Below are positions 1 through 10,245 of a stretch of DNA of 64,000 bases, piece by piece. Both the position numbers and the translations under genes were made by a program. The stretch is from the NCBI GenBank assembly GCA_032716605.1, contig CM064580.1:35990001-36054000 (forward strand), in the 5' to 3' direction. This stretch comes from Paralithodes platypus. Taxonomy: Eukaryota; Arthropoda; Malacostraca; Decapoda; Lithodidae. How positions within the stretch are numbered: the stretch's first letter is position 1; every line of letters begins with the position of its first letter. The notes beneath the pieces are model-generated. The model was not told where the DNA came from and did not search any database. It worked only from the letters and a program-made list of their open reading frames with translations.

Positions 1-1
1 A

Positions 2-784
2 GAACACCTCCTCAGGTTGAGACAAGTCCTTCAAAGAATCCGAGCCGCCGGGTTGAAATTAAAACCCTCAAAGTGCGTGATTGCCCGGAATAAGGTAGAT
101 TTTCTCGGACACGTGATCTCTGAACATGGTATTGCGCCAGACCCAAACCATACTCAAGCCATACAAAACCAAACCCCACCCACCACCGTTAAAGGAATAC
201 GTTCGTTTCTAGGTTTAGCCACATACTACAGACGTTTTGTCCCCCACTTTGCCACCATAGCAAGACCCCTCCACCAACTTACCCACAAAGACACCCCGTT
301 CACCTGGACACCTGAAAGAGACCTCGCGTTTAACACTTTGAAGCAAAAGCTAATCCAAGCCCCTATTGTCGTTTTCCCTGACTACCAGAAACCTTTCCGT
401 CTTTATACCGACATATCTCTGTATGCCATGGGTGCAGTTTTAGCTCAATTCAGAGACGGAAAGGAACATGTGATAGCGTATGCCAGCTCCACCCTCACCC
501 GACCACAACAGAATTACAAAGCCACCAAGAGAGAGTGCTTAGGGATCATTTGGGCACTCAGCCACTTCCGGTCATTTGTGTTGGGCGCAAAACTCGAAAT
601 AATTACCGACCATCAATCTTTACAATGGCTGCGTAGGTGCGAAACCAACTCAGCCATTTTGGTACGTTGGAGGGAGACACTAGAGGACTACGACTTTACC
701 ATACAATATGGTCCCGGCAAACTCCATACTAATGCAGACGCCCTGTCACGTTTGCCAGTACCAAAAGACCCCCCCCCAACCTAG
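2..784 (+). pseudogene. pol: Gypsy pol: RT C-terminal part plus RNase H
   Basis: The frame is open from base 2, so the protein enters from outside the window; the in-frame TTG at 17 is not a real start. The first 35 or so residues are the RT thumb/connection with FLGHVIS and GIAPDP. SFLGLATYYRRF and PLHQLT follow, the usual linker before RNase H. RNase H then shows LYTDIS (first Asp), KRECLGI (Glu), ITDHQSLQWL (second Asp) and NADALSRLP at its end. In an active element this enzyme makes cDNA and degrades the RNA template. The frame stops at 782 only because of an indel in the preceding C run; the next frame carries on with the linker to integrase. Confidence 0.93.
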
Positions 785-1474
785 CCGCCTTACAAAACAC
801 TCAGTTGGTATCTACCCCCACCCCCCGACAGAATAACCCCCCAGCCCCCTCCCTAATTCAATCTTGGGAAGCAAGAATCAGACCCCCCTGGATACCGTTA
901 AATGTCTTCAGGGGACTGACTCGCTGGGGAGATCAACTTGCCACAGACACTGGTCACATAATCTTGGACCCCACCATTGCCCATGACTACATGATTGCCA
1001 TCCACGAGGGAAACGGCATCCACCTTGGACAAAAGAAAATGTTAAAGATCTTCACAGACCAATACTGGACCCCCAACCCCTCCAAAATTGCACAACGAGT
1101 GACAGAATCCTGCAAACCGTGTTTATTGGGAAAGGATAGATCACGCACCCCAGGCCCAGCTGGTACCATTTCTGCCAACAAACCGTTCCAAGTCCTATCC
1201 CTCGACATCATGGGCCCGTTTCCTCCTTACGCTGGCAACCGCTATATCGTCACATTTGTGGACGTATATTAAATTTTTTTAATAGCCTGCCCAGTTAAAG
1301 ACCACACAGCCACCACAGTCGCCACACTGCTTGCCACAGAAGTGTTCCCTATATTCGGCCTTCCCCTTGCGCTGCTTCTATCGGACAATGCCCCCGAGTT
1401 TAGTGGACACGTTTGGCAACAATTCACCCAACAATGCGGTATTAAGATTAAACACTCATCCCCGTACTGGCCTC
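785..1474 (+). pseudogene. pol: Gypsy pol: integrase, broken
   Basis: The frame is shifted by one relative to the RNase H segment. About residues 50-100 form the HHCC zinc head (HEGNGIH, then CKPC). The core has the first catalytic Asp in LSLDIMGPF. TAA at 1270-1272 interrupts the chain after VDVY; the same frame continues through VKDHTATTVATLL to the second Asp in LSDNAPEF and on to SPYWPQ, then TGA at 1472-1474. The catalytic Glu and the C-terminal DNA-binding domain are missing. The protein would insert element cDNA into the host genome, but this copy cannot be functional. Confidence 0.9.
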
Positions 1475-1704
1475 AATGAAATGCTAGGTTTTACCAGGGT
1501 TAAATAGGAAGGGAAATATCCCCAGGCTACCTTTAGGATCAACCTTTCCTAGTACCTGGCGCGGGGTACGAACCTCTGAAGGGAATTTAACCCCCCTAAA
1601 AATCCACAGGTTTTGAGATGCCTTGGGTGGGGTTCGAACCCTGGTTAGTGACGCACCACCATCACCACCAGGCCCGCGCGCTAACCCACTGTACTACCAC
1701 GGAC
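1475..1704 (-). mobile_element. tRNA-headed SINE
   Basis: Read on the minus strand, the element starts near 1704 with a tRNA-like head: a TGGTAGTACAGTGGG A-box-like stretch and a perfect B box GGTTCGAACCC (1630-1640). A body follows down to about 1475. A second GGTTCGTACCCC motif lies inside the body near 1565-1576. The head plus unrelated body is the classic pol III SINE layout. It lies directly against the broken Gypsy integrase; clear target duplications are not visible by eye. Confidence 0.6.
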
Positions 1705-2090
1705 GTACAAAAATATAGCAACCTTAGTCCGATTTTTAAAAACCAGGTGATAGTCTCTCGAGATGAGTTTATTGGACTTACCATCTACGACTATTTTACG
1801 CTATACCTGACGTCAACTTGGGTTAGTATTATTGTGGGTGCGGGACATTTTCGAGGGCATTACAATACTCAACTAGCTTCTAACTAGGTATAGTTCCCTA
1901 CTGTTCAGTTAAACGTTTAAATGGCGATGCATCCATTTGAATCAGTATCGAACCCTTACAATACAATTCAGTGCATTATCAGGCTACAACCCAAATGCTT
2001 CAGAGCCTGGTTTTAAAGGTTCAAAGATTCGAACTGGTGTATATATGCTGAGAACTGTAGAGGTACAGTAATGTACTGTACTGTACTTTA
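1705..2090. other. AT-rich spacer, no gene seen
   Basis: There is no coding signal, RNA gene or obvious repeat; frames are short and unrelated to known motifs. Confidence 0.5.
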
Positions 2091-2423
2091 TTAAGGGGAG
2101 ATTTCCACTGGAGGGATTTTTTTCTTTACCCCTTTCTCCCTCATGTTTAGCCCATTGTTTTTTAGATTTTAAGACGTTCGCCCCATTAGTTTGGCGATTT
2201 TAAGAACTTTCACCCCATTTATGTCACTTTTAAGACATTTCGTGCCATTTAGGTGTCAATTTTTTCCTGGCGAGCGAAAGCGAGCCTGTAATTTAAGAGG
2301 AACCGGCCTTTGGCCGGGACATTTTTCTACCGAAAAATGTACAAATTTATCTTGAAAGGGGGTCAAGGGGGTGTAATTTCAAGCTTGATGGAAGTCTAGG
2401 AAACACTAAAAACCTCCCCTTAA
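2091..2423 (+). mobile_element. TTAA-flanked MITE, family B copy 1
   Basis: The copy is bounded by TTAAGGGGAG (2091) and CTCCCCTTAA (to 2423), with TTAA at both ends as in piggyBac-type target duplications. Internal landmarks are CTCATGTTTAGCCC, TTTTAAGACGTTCGCCCCAT, CCTGGCGAGCGAAAGCGAGCC, a GGCC-rich hairpin and GACATTTTTCTACCGAAAAA. There is no open reading frame. This is the best-preserved forward copy and serves as the reference for family B. Confidence 0.85.
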
Positions 2424-3348
2424 TACCGGTAAGGGAATGCCTTGTATTCATGCAGTTTACATAATATTATAGTGTTGTAAAAACAGTAATGGCATTATGC
2501 TATGGTGTGTTAGTGGGTTTTGACCCTTGGACCTTATGGTTATAATTTCAGTAGGAATATCACTTCAATGTCTCCACCACATTTGACTTCCAGAAAACCG
2601 ATTTAGCAAATTTAAAAAGATATCTACTGTATATACAATATGAACATATATTTGAGTCCCATGAAACTAGTTTAGCTTAGGATTAAACTTGTATTTACTA
2701 TGGCACCTCTTTTCATTTTATTACGGCAATACTTAGGTGGTGATCTGCAGTTTAAGAAAGTTATATGGAAGTCAATAAGCTAATTGTGATACATTTGTAC
2801 CCCTTCAATTTCTTAAGGTAATTTCCAAAGTGGATGAAACCGTCTAATGTTAGCCAGAATAACATTAAATACATTTGCCATCGTAATGGTTACGTTTACG
2901 CTGACTGAATCTTCTACATTAGTATTCTGTATCAGTCACCAAGCTTCAAAGATAGATAGTTTTGTTATTGTTCACTTTCTAGGGTCAACATATTTCTGGC
3001 AACACTTTTCGGTTATTTTACACTGGTATCAGAAACTATACTGATGATCGATTAAAGTAGGCGATAGCATTACTTTAAAACTTTAACTCATAAGCTGTCA
3101 GACCAGTGTTGAGGATAGATGCTGAGGATCCCGGACTTACGCGTACAAGAATAACAAGGCACAAGCAAATCCCAGAACGGCTTGCAAGAAAAAATAGCAA
3201 ACCCGAAAATAAATCGTGGGTCCGATTTGACATACACTCCAAAGCCTCGACCCCCCAGTCCACCGCCTAGCTCCATCACCAGAATATATTTATAGGAAAG
3301 AGAAAACAATTGGCATCGGTTATTTATCTTCCATTTATCTCGCATTCA
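2424..3348. other. AT-rich spacer, no gene seen
   Basis: The short frames at 2847-3044 and 3075-3345 show no recognisable domain, codon pattern or conserved motif. Confidence 0.5.
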
Positions 3349-3374
3349 TTTTTTTTTTTTTTTTTTTTTTTTTT
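3349..3374. repeat. poly(T) tract
   Basis: About 26 consecutive T. This could be the poly(A) tail of a minus-strand retroposon, but no body was recognised beside it. Confidence 0.8.
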
Positions 3375-3534
3375 AAGACCTCCGTCTACGTATTGTGAAA
3401 AACCTGTTCGCCTCCGGTAAATTGTGGGTGTGAGTGAGTAAAGTGAGAACAAATTTAGTTTCGCTCACAATTTGATGATGGTTAAAGTGAATTTGGTTAA
3501 GTTAGTTTTTCGTTTATGTTAGGTTAATTAGCTT

Positions 3535-3720
3535 AACCCTATCAGTATGCCGAATTTTGTTTACACTATATACTGGTTAACATTATATTACTTTTATACA
3601 GCTTAGGAAGGACATCTAGCAACCAAAGTGGTAAAGATCTATCTCAATTAATCTTTTGACTTCCATAAGTTCTTCCTAAACTGAATGTAATCCAGATATC
3701 CTTAAAGAGCATGACGCTTA
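3535..3720. repeat. diverged copy of palindromic family C
   Basis: It contains the family C internal signature CAGCTTAGGAAGGACATCTAGCAA (split here as CAGCTTAGGAAGGAC and CTAGCAA) and the mirrored TTCTTCCTAAACTGAAT about 80 bases later. Both ends are worn. Confidence 0.5.
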
Positions 3721-3730
3721 TTGACAGTTA

Positions 3731-4072
3731 ATTATCTCCGCCAACGAAATTAGACGGAGATTATTCTTTGCCTACGATTGTGTGTTTGTGTGTCTGTCTG
3801 TTTGATCAGTAAACAAGATAACTCCCATAGCTCTAAACCGATGTTCACGAAAGTTGGAGGGCAAATAAGATATACGCCGAGGAAGAAGTGATTCAATTTA
3901 GGAAGCCATCCGGAGATTTTCACAAAATTTGGTGGGCAAATAGGATATGTGCCAAGGAAAAAGTGATTCAATTAAAGAGGTTATGAGGATTATATCCTGG
4001 AACCCAGATCCAGTAGAACATTTAGGCCAATGATATTAATGGAAAAGAAATCAGCCGGCGGAGGCGGAGGTA
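3731..4072. repeat. interspersed repeat with CTCCGCC / GGCGGAG ends
   Basis: It begins ATTATCTCCGCCAACGAAAT and ends GGCGGAGGCGGAGGTATT, so the termini are inverted. Inside is a twofold repeat of a segment with GTTGGAGGGCAAATAAGATA and GGTGGGCAAATAGGATA (period about 65). A weaker copy of the left half is at 60173-60310. Similar CTCCGCC-started repeats are common in invertebrate genomes (from memory, not searched). Confidence 0.55.
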
Positions 4073-4776
4073 TTAGTGAGGCAGTTAGGTAGAGAAATTG
4101 TGCATTTCATGATATAAGTAAAGTATTTGGCACACGCATTCAAATAGTCAATATAATCAAAATTAGATATTGGGACATCATAGGTGTACTCTACATTGGC
4201 TTTGGCAGCCCCCTTTCAATTACTTTCCATAAGAGTTCTTAAGCACTGATTGTTGCCCCAAACTGTATACCATGGTAGAGATGTCAAACTAATCTCAAAT
4301 TACTCGTGATGTCAAACTAATCTCAAATTACTCGTCTGGGTAACAACATATATGCAGACAATGTTTGGCTAATGTTGACCGTTTGACTTGTACTGGTCCC
4401 TGTAGTTCAACAAATTAGTGGCAAATGGCAACATTACTTACCAATTTGTGGCATGATGATAAACTACAGCAGACTGTACTAATCAAACGGTGAACATTAG
4501 CTAAACAATGTCTGAATATATGTTGTTACCCATGTCCAGACGAGTTATTTGAGACTATTTTGACATCTCTATCATGGTATACAGTTTGGGGCAAATATCA
4601 GTGCTTAAGAACTCTTATGGAAAGTAATTGAAAGGGGGCTGCCAAAGCCAATGTAGAGTAAACCTATGATGGCCCAATATCTACTTTTGATTCTATTGAC
4701 TATTTGATTGTGTGCCAATGTTGATACTTTTATCACGAAATGCACAATTCACACAAATTCTGCCACTAAGCCGCTA
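4070..4776. mobile_element. large foldback element (about 0.7 kb imperfect palindrome)
   Basis: The left arm (about 4070-4415) reappears reverse-complemented in the right arm (about 4440-4776). Matching pairs include GCACACGCATTCAAATAG with CTATTTGATTGTGTGCCA, TTTGGCAGCCCCCTTTCAAT with AAAGGGGGCTGCCAAAG, and GTTCTTAAGCACTGAT with ATCAGTGCTTAAGAAC. The centre is near 4425. The left arm has an extra tandem copy of a 28-bp piece with GATGTCAAACTAATCTCAAA (about 4287-4342). There is no coding capacity. Confidence 0.8.
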
Positions 4777-6069
4777 CATGATATGCACTATACCGAGTGC
4801 CCCTCTAGTTCTGGCCACAATTAGACTACTTTTCAGCATCAGAAGAACTGTGGGAACTAGAGTGTTAGTTGAGACTGTATCTGTTTGATTCCTAATCATT
4901 TCTAAATTTAATAAAATCGTCTATTGATAACTAGAATAAAGTGCATAAATGCCCCCTCAAATACTGAAAGACTTGCAAAAATGCGTCATGGTATACTAAA
5001 AAAATCAAAATATAGGTTTGGAAAAGCATGAAGGACAAGGGAATCAATGGCGAAATTATTTGTCAATGAAACTACTGCAAATTGGTTAGGTATATTGTTT
5101 ACAGACAGCCAGGCATATAGACAAACAAACGGAGGCAAAAACATGACCTCCCTCAAACTTCATTTGGCGAAAGAGCTAGGCAAAAATCATGTATCGCGTA
5201 AACAATACGAAATCAGCATTGTAGAAACCCGTTTATTAAGACTAACATCTGAACACAATCATTATAACCCTCAGGCAAAGAAGAGCAACACAAAAACAAA
5301 TACAAATCGGTAAAGAAAGCCCTAAACCAGTAGTTGAACAAAAACAAGAAGGACCCAGTTTGGACTATGTTCACGTTGCCTTGACCCCCCCCCCCACAGG
5401 ACCTTTCACGGGCTCAGTGCACCCCGGACTTAACTCACTCCTGCTACACCATGGGTTGTATACCTAAGCATTTATTAGATGGTGAAGCCTTTCTTTACAT
5501 TTACTCTGGCTATCATTAGACGGTCTTGCTGTTTATTAAGAATCTTTGGGAGTCAACATTAATGATATGATAGTTTGTGCCAAGTTGATTGCATAGGGCC
5601 CTTTCTGAGCTGCTTGCAATCGTCTAATCATTGCCAATGTATAAGAAAGAATGTTGTCCAAATACTGAAATCGTTATTAATTCTACGTATTAAGTATCAT
5701 TATGCCCTTCTTCATTTTAGTTTGGTTAACATTATAATATAATCTCATGAATTATTTGTGGGAGTTAGGGGGTTAATTTAAACAGTTTGTGTCCCATTTC
5801 ATTATTTCTTATTCTGAAGACAATCATAAATAATAGCCAATATCAATGAAAACAGTCATTATCATAATCTTAAAGGGTTAAACATGAGAGAAGGGCGGTT
5901 TCTATACCATGGCGAACAAAGGCTAAGGAATTAAAAGTTGATTCGTGAAGTAGAACTATATAGTACTCAGTTTCTATAGGATTGTCGTTATTTCTTATAG
6001 GTCGTACACCGTGCTAGCGTGGGTTTCACTATGGTAAAGAGTGGAATATTGCCGAATTCTTTATAGTCA
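4777..6069. other. AT-rich spacer with worn repeat pieces
   Basis: The region contains a weak family C-like patch (5500-5640, with GGCTATCATTAGACGG and CAATCGTCTAATCATTGCC as inverted partners) and a C12 run at 5384-5395. No gene is seen. Confidence 0.45.
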
Positions 6070-6450
6070 TTAAGGGGGGTGACCTGCTTTTTGTTATTTC
6101 TGACCTTTTCTCTCTTTCTCTGGCTTGTATCCATTCGGCCCCATTCAGCCAACTATTTTAAGATGTTTATCCCCATCTAGGTGTCCATTTCTTCCTGGCG
6201 AGCGATAGCGAGCCAGCATTATATGAAGAAATCCGGCTTCGCCGGAGACATTTTTCTATCGAAAAATGTACAAATTTAGCCTGCTGTTAAACAAAAATAA
6301 AAAATGTGCTGGCTCGCTACCGCTCACCAGAATTTTGTTTACACCTGGATGGGGATAAACGTCTTAAAACAGTAGGCTGAATGGGGCCAAATGGATACAA
6401 GCCAGAGAAAGATAGAAAAGGACAGAACAAAAACAGGTCACCCCCCTTAG
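6070..6450 (+). mobile_element. TTAA-flanked MITE, family A copy 1
   Basis: TTAAGGGGGGTGACC at the left and GGTCACCCCCCTTAG at the right are near-perfect inverted termini; the right TTAA has mutated to TTAG. Subterminal inverted modules are CCTGGCGAGCGATAGCGAGC (left) and GCTGGCTCGCTACCGCTCAC (right). The centre holds the hairpins CCGGCTTCGCCGG and ACATTTTTCTATCGAAAAAT. It lies about 150 bases upstream of the transposase remnant at 6604. Confidence 0.88.
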
Positions 6451-6603
6451 TAATGTATGTTAATAGCACACGTTTATCTGTGTTCAATGAATACAGAACA
6501 ATATTGCACTACTCTGACTTCATTGGTAGTGTTATTGGAACAGGACCTTACGTCAGAACCAGCTGATCGCTACGTCACGAAGACCCGGCTCTCTCAAACG
6601 AAA

Positions 6604-6960
6604 ATGGCTCTTGACTGTGGTGAGTGCTCCAACAATCTTGTGGAATTAAATATTAAATTGCAACAAAGGGACGATGTTTGGGAGTTCCTGGCGGCACACA
6701 ATCTAGTTAAACGTACTGTGAAGTGTAATAGCTGTGATGCAGACATCAAAGTTAACTCTAGAAATAGATTTACATGTAGTAAGGTGACCAAACGACCTCA
6801 TGGAAAACATTCGAGACCTGGCAGGTGTGGCTTTGATGTAGGAGCAAAGATTGGCACTTTCTTTGAAAATGTAAAACTTGAATTCCTAACCGTTCTAAAT
6901 ATTTGTTACTGTTTTTGTGCTAATCTGGGAACATATGAACGTGTGTCTATTCTCTATTAA
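6604..6960 (+). pseudogene. Merlin/ISXO2-type transposase, N-terminal zinc-ribbon part
   Basis: The start ATG at 6604 (MALDCGECS) is chosen because protein-like sequence begins there; the frame upstream runs into MITE sequence. The fragment contains a CNSCDADIK...FTCS...GRCGF zinc-ribbon pattern followed by GTFFENVKLEFL, typical of the N-terminal region of IS1016/Merlin and ISXO2-like DDE transposases. The frame ends at TAA 6958-6960. The rest of the protein continues in another frame after a stretch with two stop codons (6958 and 6964), near which RVS codons appear twice (about 6940 and 6967). An extra insertion of about 22 bases with a frame change explains this better than an intron, since no GT..AG choice restores the frame. 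Confidence 0.75.
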
Positions 6961-6964
6961 GTGT

Positions 6965-7543
6965 AGAGTGTCACAGCAAAGCCTTGTCGATTGGTATTCC
7001 TTTTGCCGAGAGGTCACAATCAACTATTGCATTGATCATTCGGAAAAACTAGGTGGCCCAGGTAAAGAGGTAGAAATCGATGAGGCTAAATTTGGACAAA
7101 GAAAATATCATCGTGGAAGGGTACTTCAGGGACAGTGGGTCTTTGGGGCCTTAGAAAGAGGGTCCAAGAAGGTCTTTTTGGTTCCGGTGGAAGACAGATC
7201 CAAAGAGACCCTCGTGCGGATCATCAAGGAGTGGATTCTGCCTGGAACACATATCCATTCCGACGGTTGGGCTTCCTACAACTCACTGTCCCTGGAAGGC
7301 TATACCCACTCCACCGTCAACCACTCGCAAAATTTTGTTGACCCCGACAACGGATCTCACACACAAAACGTAGAGAGGAATTGGAGGGAGGTTCGTGCTT
7401 CTGTGCCACGTTTTGGTCGCAAGGAGGAACATTTCGAAGGGTATCTCTCTCACTACCTTTTCCAGAAGGCCTTCCCTGACCCACACACACGCCTACATCA
7501 CTTCCTTCTCCTTGCGGCCAAACTCTATCCTCCTACCCATTAA
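6965..7543 (+). pseudogene. Merlin/ISXO2-type transposase, DDE catalytic domain
   Basis: The useful frame resumes at about 6967 with RVSQQSLVDWYSFCREV and runs to TAA at 7541. Catalytic features are the first Asp in EVEIDEAKFG, the second Asp in HIHSDGWASY and a Glu in NVERNWREVR, with HSQNFVDP in between, matching the DDE_Tnp_IS1595/ISXO2-like family that cuts and pastes Merlin elements. The domain is intact apart from the break at its N-terminal side. It reads as a single exon. The 186-bp satellite begins just after its stop. No terminal repeats were found on both sides, so the element's borders are unknown; domestication cannot be excluded but the frame break argues against it. Confidence 0.85.
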
Positions 7544-7564
7544 GGTACAAACTCTAATATTTTG

Positions 7565-8345
7565 TTCGGTTTAATTTGGGTTTTTTATTTAATATTTTTT
7601 CTTCCGCATAGACGTGTCCTACTTACTTTATAGACTGTCTTTCGCCATCAGTTTTATTATTTTAATACCCAACCAGCGAGGGTGTGGGGGCGGCAGCCCC
7701 CACCTATAATACTAGGATAGGTTAGGTAAGGTTGTTAGGTTAGGCTAATGTCTTTTCAACGTTGAGTAAAGTTGGCTCGGGTTTGTCTATTTTGGAGTTA
7801 CTTACTTCATCAACTTTTCTTTCGCTGTCCGTCAATGTTTTATTATTTTAATACCCAACCAGCGGGGGTGTGGGGGCGGCAGCCCACACCTATAATACTA
7901 GGATAGGTTAGGTAAGGTTGTTAGGTCAGGCTAATGTCTTTTCAAAGTTGAGTAAAGTTGGCTCAGGTTTTTCTATTTTGGAGTTACTTACTTAATAAAC
8001 TCTTCTTTCGCTGTCCGTCAATGTTTTATTATTTTAATACCCAACCAGCGGGGGTGTGGGGGCGGCAGCCCCCTCATATAATACTAGGATAGGTTAGGTA
8101 AGGTTGTTAGGTTAGGCTAATGTCTTTTCAACGTTGAGTAAAGTTGGCTCGGGTTTGTCTATTTTGGAGTTACTTACTTCATCGACTTTTCTTTCGCTGT
8201 CCGTCAATGTTTTATTATTTTAATACCTAACCAGCGGGGGTGTGGAGGCGGCAGCCCCCACCTATAATACTAGGATAGGTTAGGTAAGGTTGTTAGGTTA
8301 GGATAATGTTTTTTAAAAGTTGACTAAATTGACTAATGTTGGCTC
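7565..8345. repeat. 186-bp tandem satellite, about four units
   Basis: The landmark GTTTTATTATTTTAATACC recurs at 7651, 7837, 8023 and 8209, an exact 186-base spacing three times. Each unit has a G-rich patch (GGGTGTGGGGGCGGCAGCCC), GGATAGGTTAGGTAAGG and GTTGGCTCGGGTTTG. Units differ by few substitutions; a worn partial unit precedes the first, starting just downstream of the transposase stop. Confidence 0.92.
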
Positions 8346-8690
8346 GGGTTTTTCTATTTTTGAGTTTTTATAATTTGAAAACAATCAAAACATGAGCCAA
8401 CTTTCAACATGAGCTTACTGGGTTTTTGGACTCTGAAAAATACTAAAACCCAAGCCAACTTTTGACAAAAGTTGGCTCGGGTTTTTCCATTTTAAGGTTT
8501 TATGCGTTTCAAATATATGAACACCCGAGCCAACTTCCAAAATGAGGTTACTGGGTTTTTGGACTCTGAAACATAGAAAAACCCGAGCCAATGTTTGACA
8601 AAAGTTGGCTCGGGTTTTTCCATTTTTAGGTTTTTTCCGTTTCAAATATATGAAAACCAGAGCCAAACTCATATAAACTACCTCATTATC
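8345..8690. repeat. 133-bp tandem repeat with inverted GTTGGCTCGGGTTT motifs
   Basis: GGACTCTGAAA recurs at 8428 and 8561 (133 bases). Each unit holds GTTGGCTCGGGTTTTTC and its mirror CCCGAGCCAACTT, so single strands can fold. The GGCTCGGGTTT word is shared with the neighbouring 186-bp satellite, suggesting the two arrays share ancestry. Confidence 0.8.
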
Positions 8691-8695
8691 GCCTT

Positions 8696-9316
8696 TTACC
8701 CCACTATTTCCCTGATCTTCATAGCCCTCCCCACTAGTGGTGAGGGGGGGGTTATCTTAAGATTGTTGGAGTAATGGGTAAGCTAATGTAAATCCTCCAC
8801 TCATAACATGATAAACAACAATAAAACACCATATTCTAGGGAAAAAAAACATGGTAAATAAGCCCGATGTAGTCTCCTTGAATGCTACCTTACGTTTTTG
8901 TTTTATTGTCGTAGCATTCAGAAACATGGTCGTATAATACAGTAATTAAACTACTGTAATTAACCCACATATTTATAAGTATCGTATCCCATAAAATACA
9001 GGTTACACAAGTCGCTCTACTCGGATGATAAAGAGTCCAGCTAATATAACTAAGATATTTTTTCGTTCAAATTACAGTAAATATAGACACGATACAATGC
9101 AGCCACGGAAACAGATCATATACTGAATTAACAAATTTAGCCATTTTTCTCTCTTGACATAAGGAAACAATATGGCTTGCTAAAATGTAATAAAGATAGA
9201 ATATAAAGACATTAATCACGTGTGCCAAGAACTGGGCTTTGTATTATAAGTCGAGGGACCAATCAAAGTTGTAAATATTGAGGTAGAGCACGATGGGGTA
9301 AGACTGACTGTACACA
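8696..9316. other. AT-rich spacer, no gene seen
   Basis: No coding, RNA or repeat signal that I can support. Confidence 0.5.
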
Positions 9317-9685
9317 TTAAGGGAGCCCACCTCGCTTTATTTCTCTTTCTCTTCCACTTTCTTTGGCTTGTATCCATTCGGCCCCATTCAGTCTACTGTT
9401 TTAAGACGTTTACCCCCATCCAGGTGTCAATCTTTTCCTGGCGAGCGGTAGCGAGCCAGCATATATATATTTTTGTTTTGACAGCAAGCTAAATTTGTAA
9501 ATTTTTCGATAGAAAAATGTCTCCGGCAAAGCCGGATTTCTCCAAACAATGCTGGCTCGCTATCGCTCGCCAGGAAGAAATCGACACCTGGATTGGGATA
9601 AACGTCTTAAAACAGTTGGCTGAATGGGGCCGAATGGATACAAGCCAGAGAAAGAGAGAAAAGGAGAGAAAGCCAGTGAGCTTAA
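9317..9685 (-). mobile_element. TTAA-flanked MITE, family A copy 2
   Basis: The copy is bounded by TTAAGGGAGCCCACCTCGC and GCCAGTGAGCTTAA, with perfect TTAA at both ends. It lies inverted relative to copy 1 (the GGGAGCCCACC end comes first). Both CTGGCGAGCGGTAGCGAGCC and GGCTCGCTATCGCTCGCC modules and the central hairpins are present. Confidence 0.87.
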
Positions 9686-9873
9686 ATCGCTTGACTACAG
9701 GGGTATATCAGGTCTGAGGGGTCCGATCAGCCCATACTCATTCTCCTTCCCCATGCCGGTCACGACACAAACAAGCACCTTTTTTTTCTGTTTTTATTCT
9801 TCTATTCCATCTTCCACAGGGAAATAAGGCGAAGGAAGAGAAGTAAGAATGAACGTCCCTGATCCCCTGATGA

Positions 9874-9985
9874 CCCCCCCCCCCCCCCCCCCCCCCAATG
9901 GTCCAATGCAGAGGGTCCGAGGGGTCAGAGGTTACGCTGGGGGGGGGGGAGGGGGTTGCATTTTTTTTTTTTTTTTTTTTTTTTT
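9874..9985. repeat. homopolymer cluster: C23, G-rich, T25
   Basis: A C run at 9874-9896, a G-rich patch at 9940-9956 and a T run at 9961-9985 lie within about 110 bases. The frames crossing this block come from homopolymers and are not genes. Confidence 0.85.
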
Positions 9986-10062
9986 GGTGGGAGTCCGTGA
10001 TTGTACTTACTTTGCGTGTGTGTGTTCGTGGGTTCATATATGATATTAAGTACCAGTAAGTT

Positions 10063-10245
10063 TTAACCCCCTTCTGTACCGGCTGCGTCTTGACTTTCTT
10101 CAGTTTACGAAGACTCTGTGGCAGTAAAAAGGGTTAAGTGAGAGAGCTTCAACCCTGTTAATTGCTGTAGGCCCTTTTCAAACTGAATACAATTATCTAA
10201 TAGTAGCCAAAGTAAAGATAACGTCGCCGGTACAGAATGGGTTAA
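10063..10245. mobile_element. palindromic family C element
   Basis: It starts TTAACCCCCTTCTGTACCGG and ends CCGGTACAGAATGGGTTAA, flanked by TTAA. The inner part has the paired GACTCTGTGGCAGTAAAAAG and AGGGTTAAGTGAGAG signatures seen in other copies. Confidence 0.78.

Larger units (their letters stand above)
1..1474 (+). mobile_element. Ty3/Gypsy-type retrotransposon, truncated pol fragment
   Basis: The order reverse transcriptase tail, RNase H, zinc-binding integrase head, integrase core identifies a Ty3/Gypsy pol. The window edge cuts the left side inside the RT domain, so the element began outside. The copy is dead: a one-base slip in a C9 run near 769-778 separates RNase H from integrase, TAA at 1270 interrupts the integrase core, and the reading frame ends at TGA 1474 just after the conserved SPYWPQ motif, a few residues before where the third catalytic acid (Glu) of the integrase is expected. 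No LTR is visible. From about 1475 the sequence becomes a minus-strand SINE and pol does not resume beyond it. Seen: motifs, stops, frames. Known: domain order of Gypsy pol. Confidence 0.93.

Noticed and set aside
6937..6967. Short intron in the transposase
   Set aside because: No GT..AG pair in this interval restores the frame and about 25 bases would be too short; an insertion with frame change fits better.
6070..7543. Family A MITE mobilised by the adjacent Merlin-like transposase
   Set aside because: Merlin elements make 8-9 bp target duplications, whereas family A has TTAA flanks as in piggyBac elements; adjacency is probably accidental.
8415..8672. 85-codon minus frame
   Set aside because: Lies in a tandem repeat with inverted motifs; its internal protein repeat reflects the 133-bp period.
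9738..10043. Frames with poly-Lys, poly-Gly and poly-Phe
   Set aside because: Homopolymer runs of C, G and T; no flanking coding signal.
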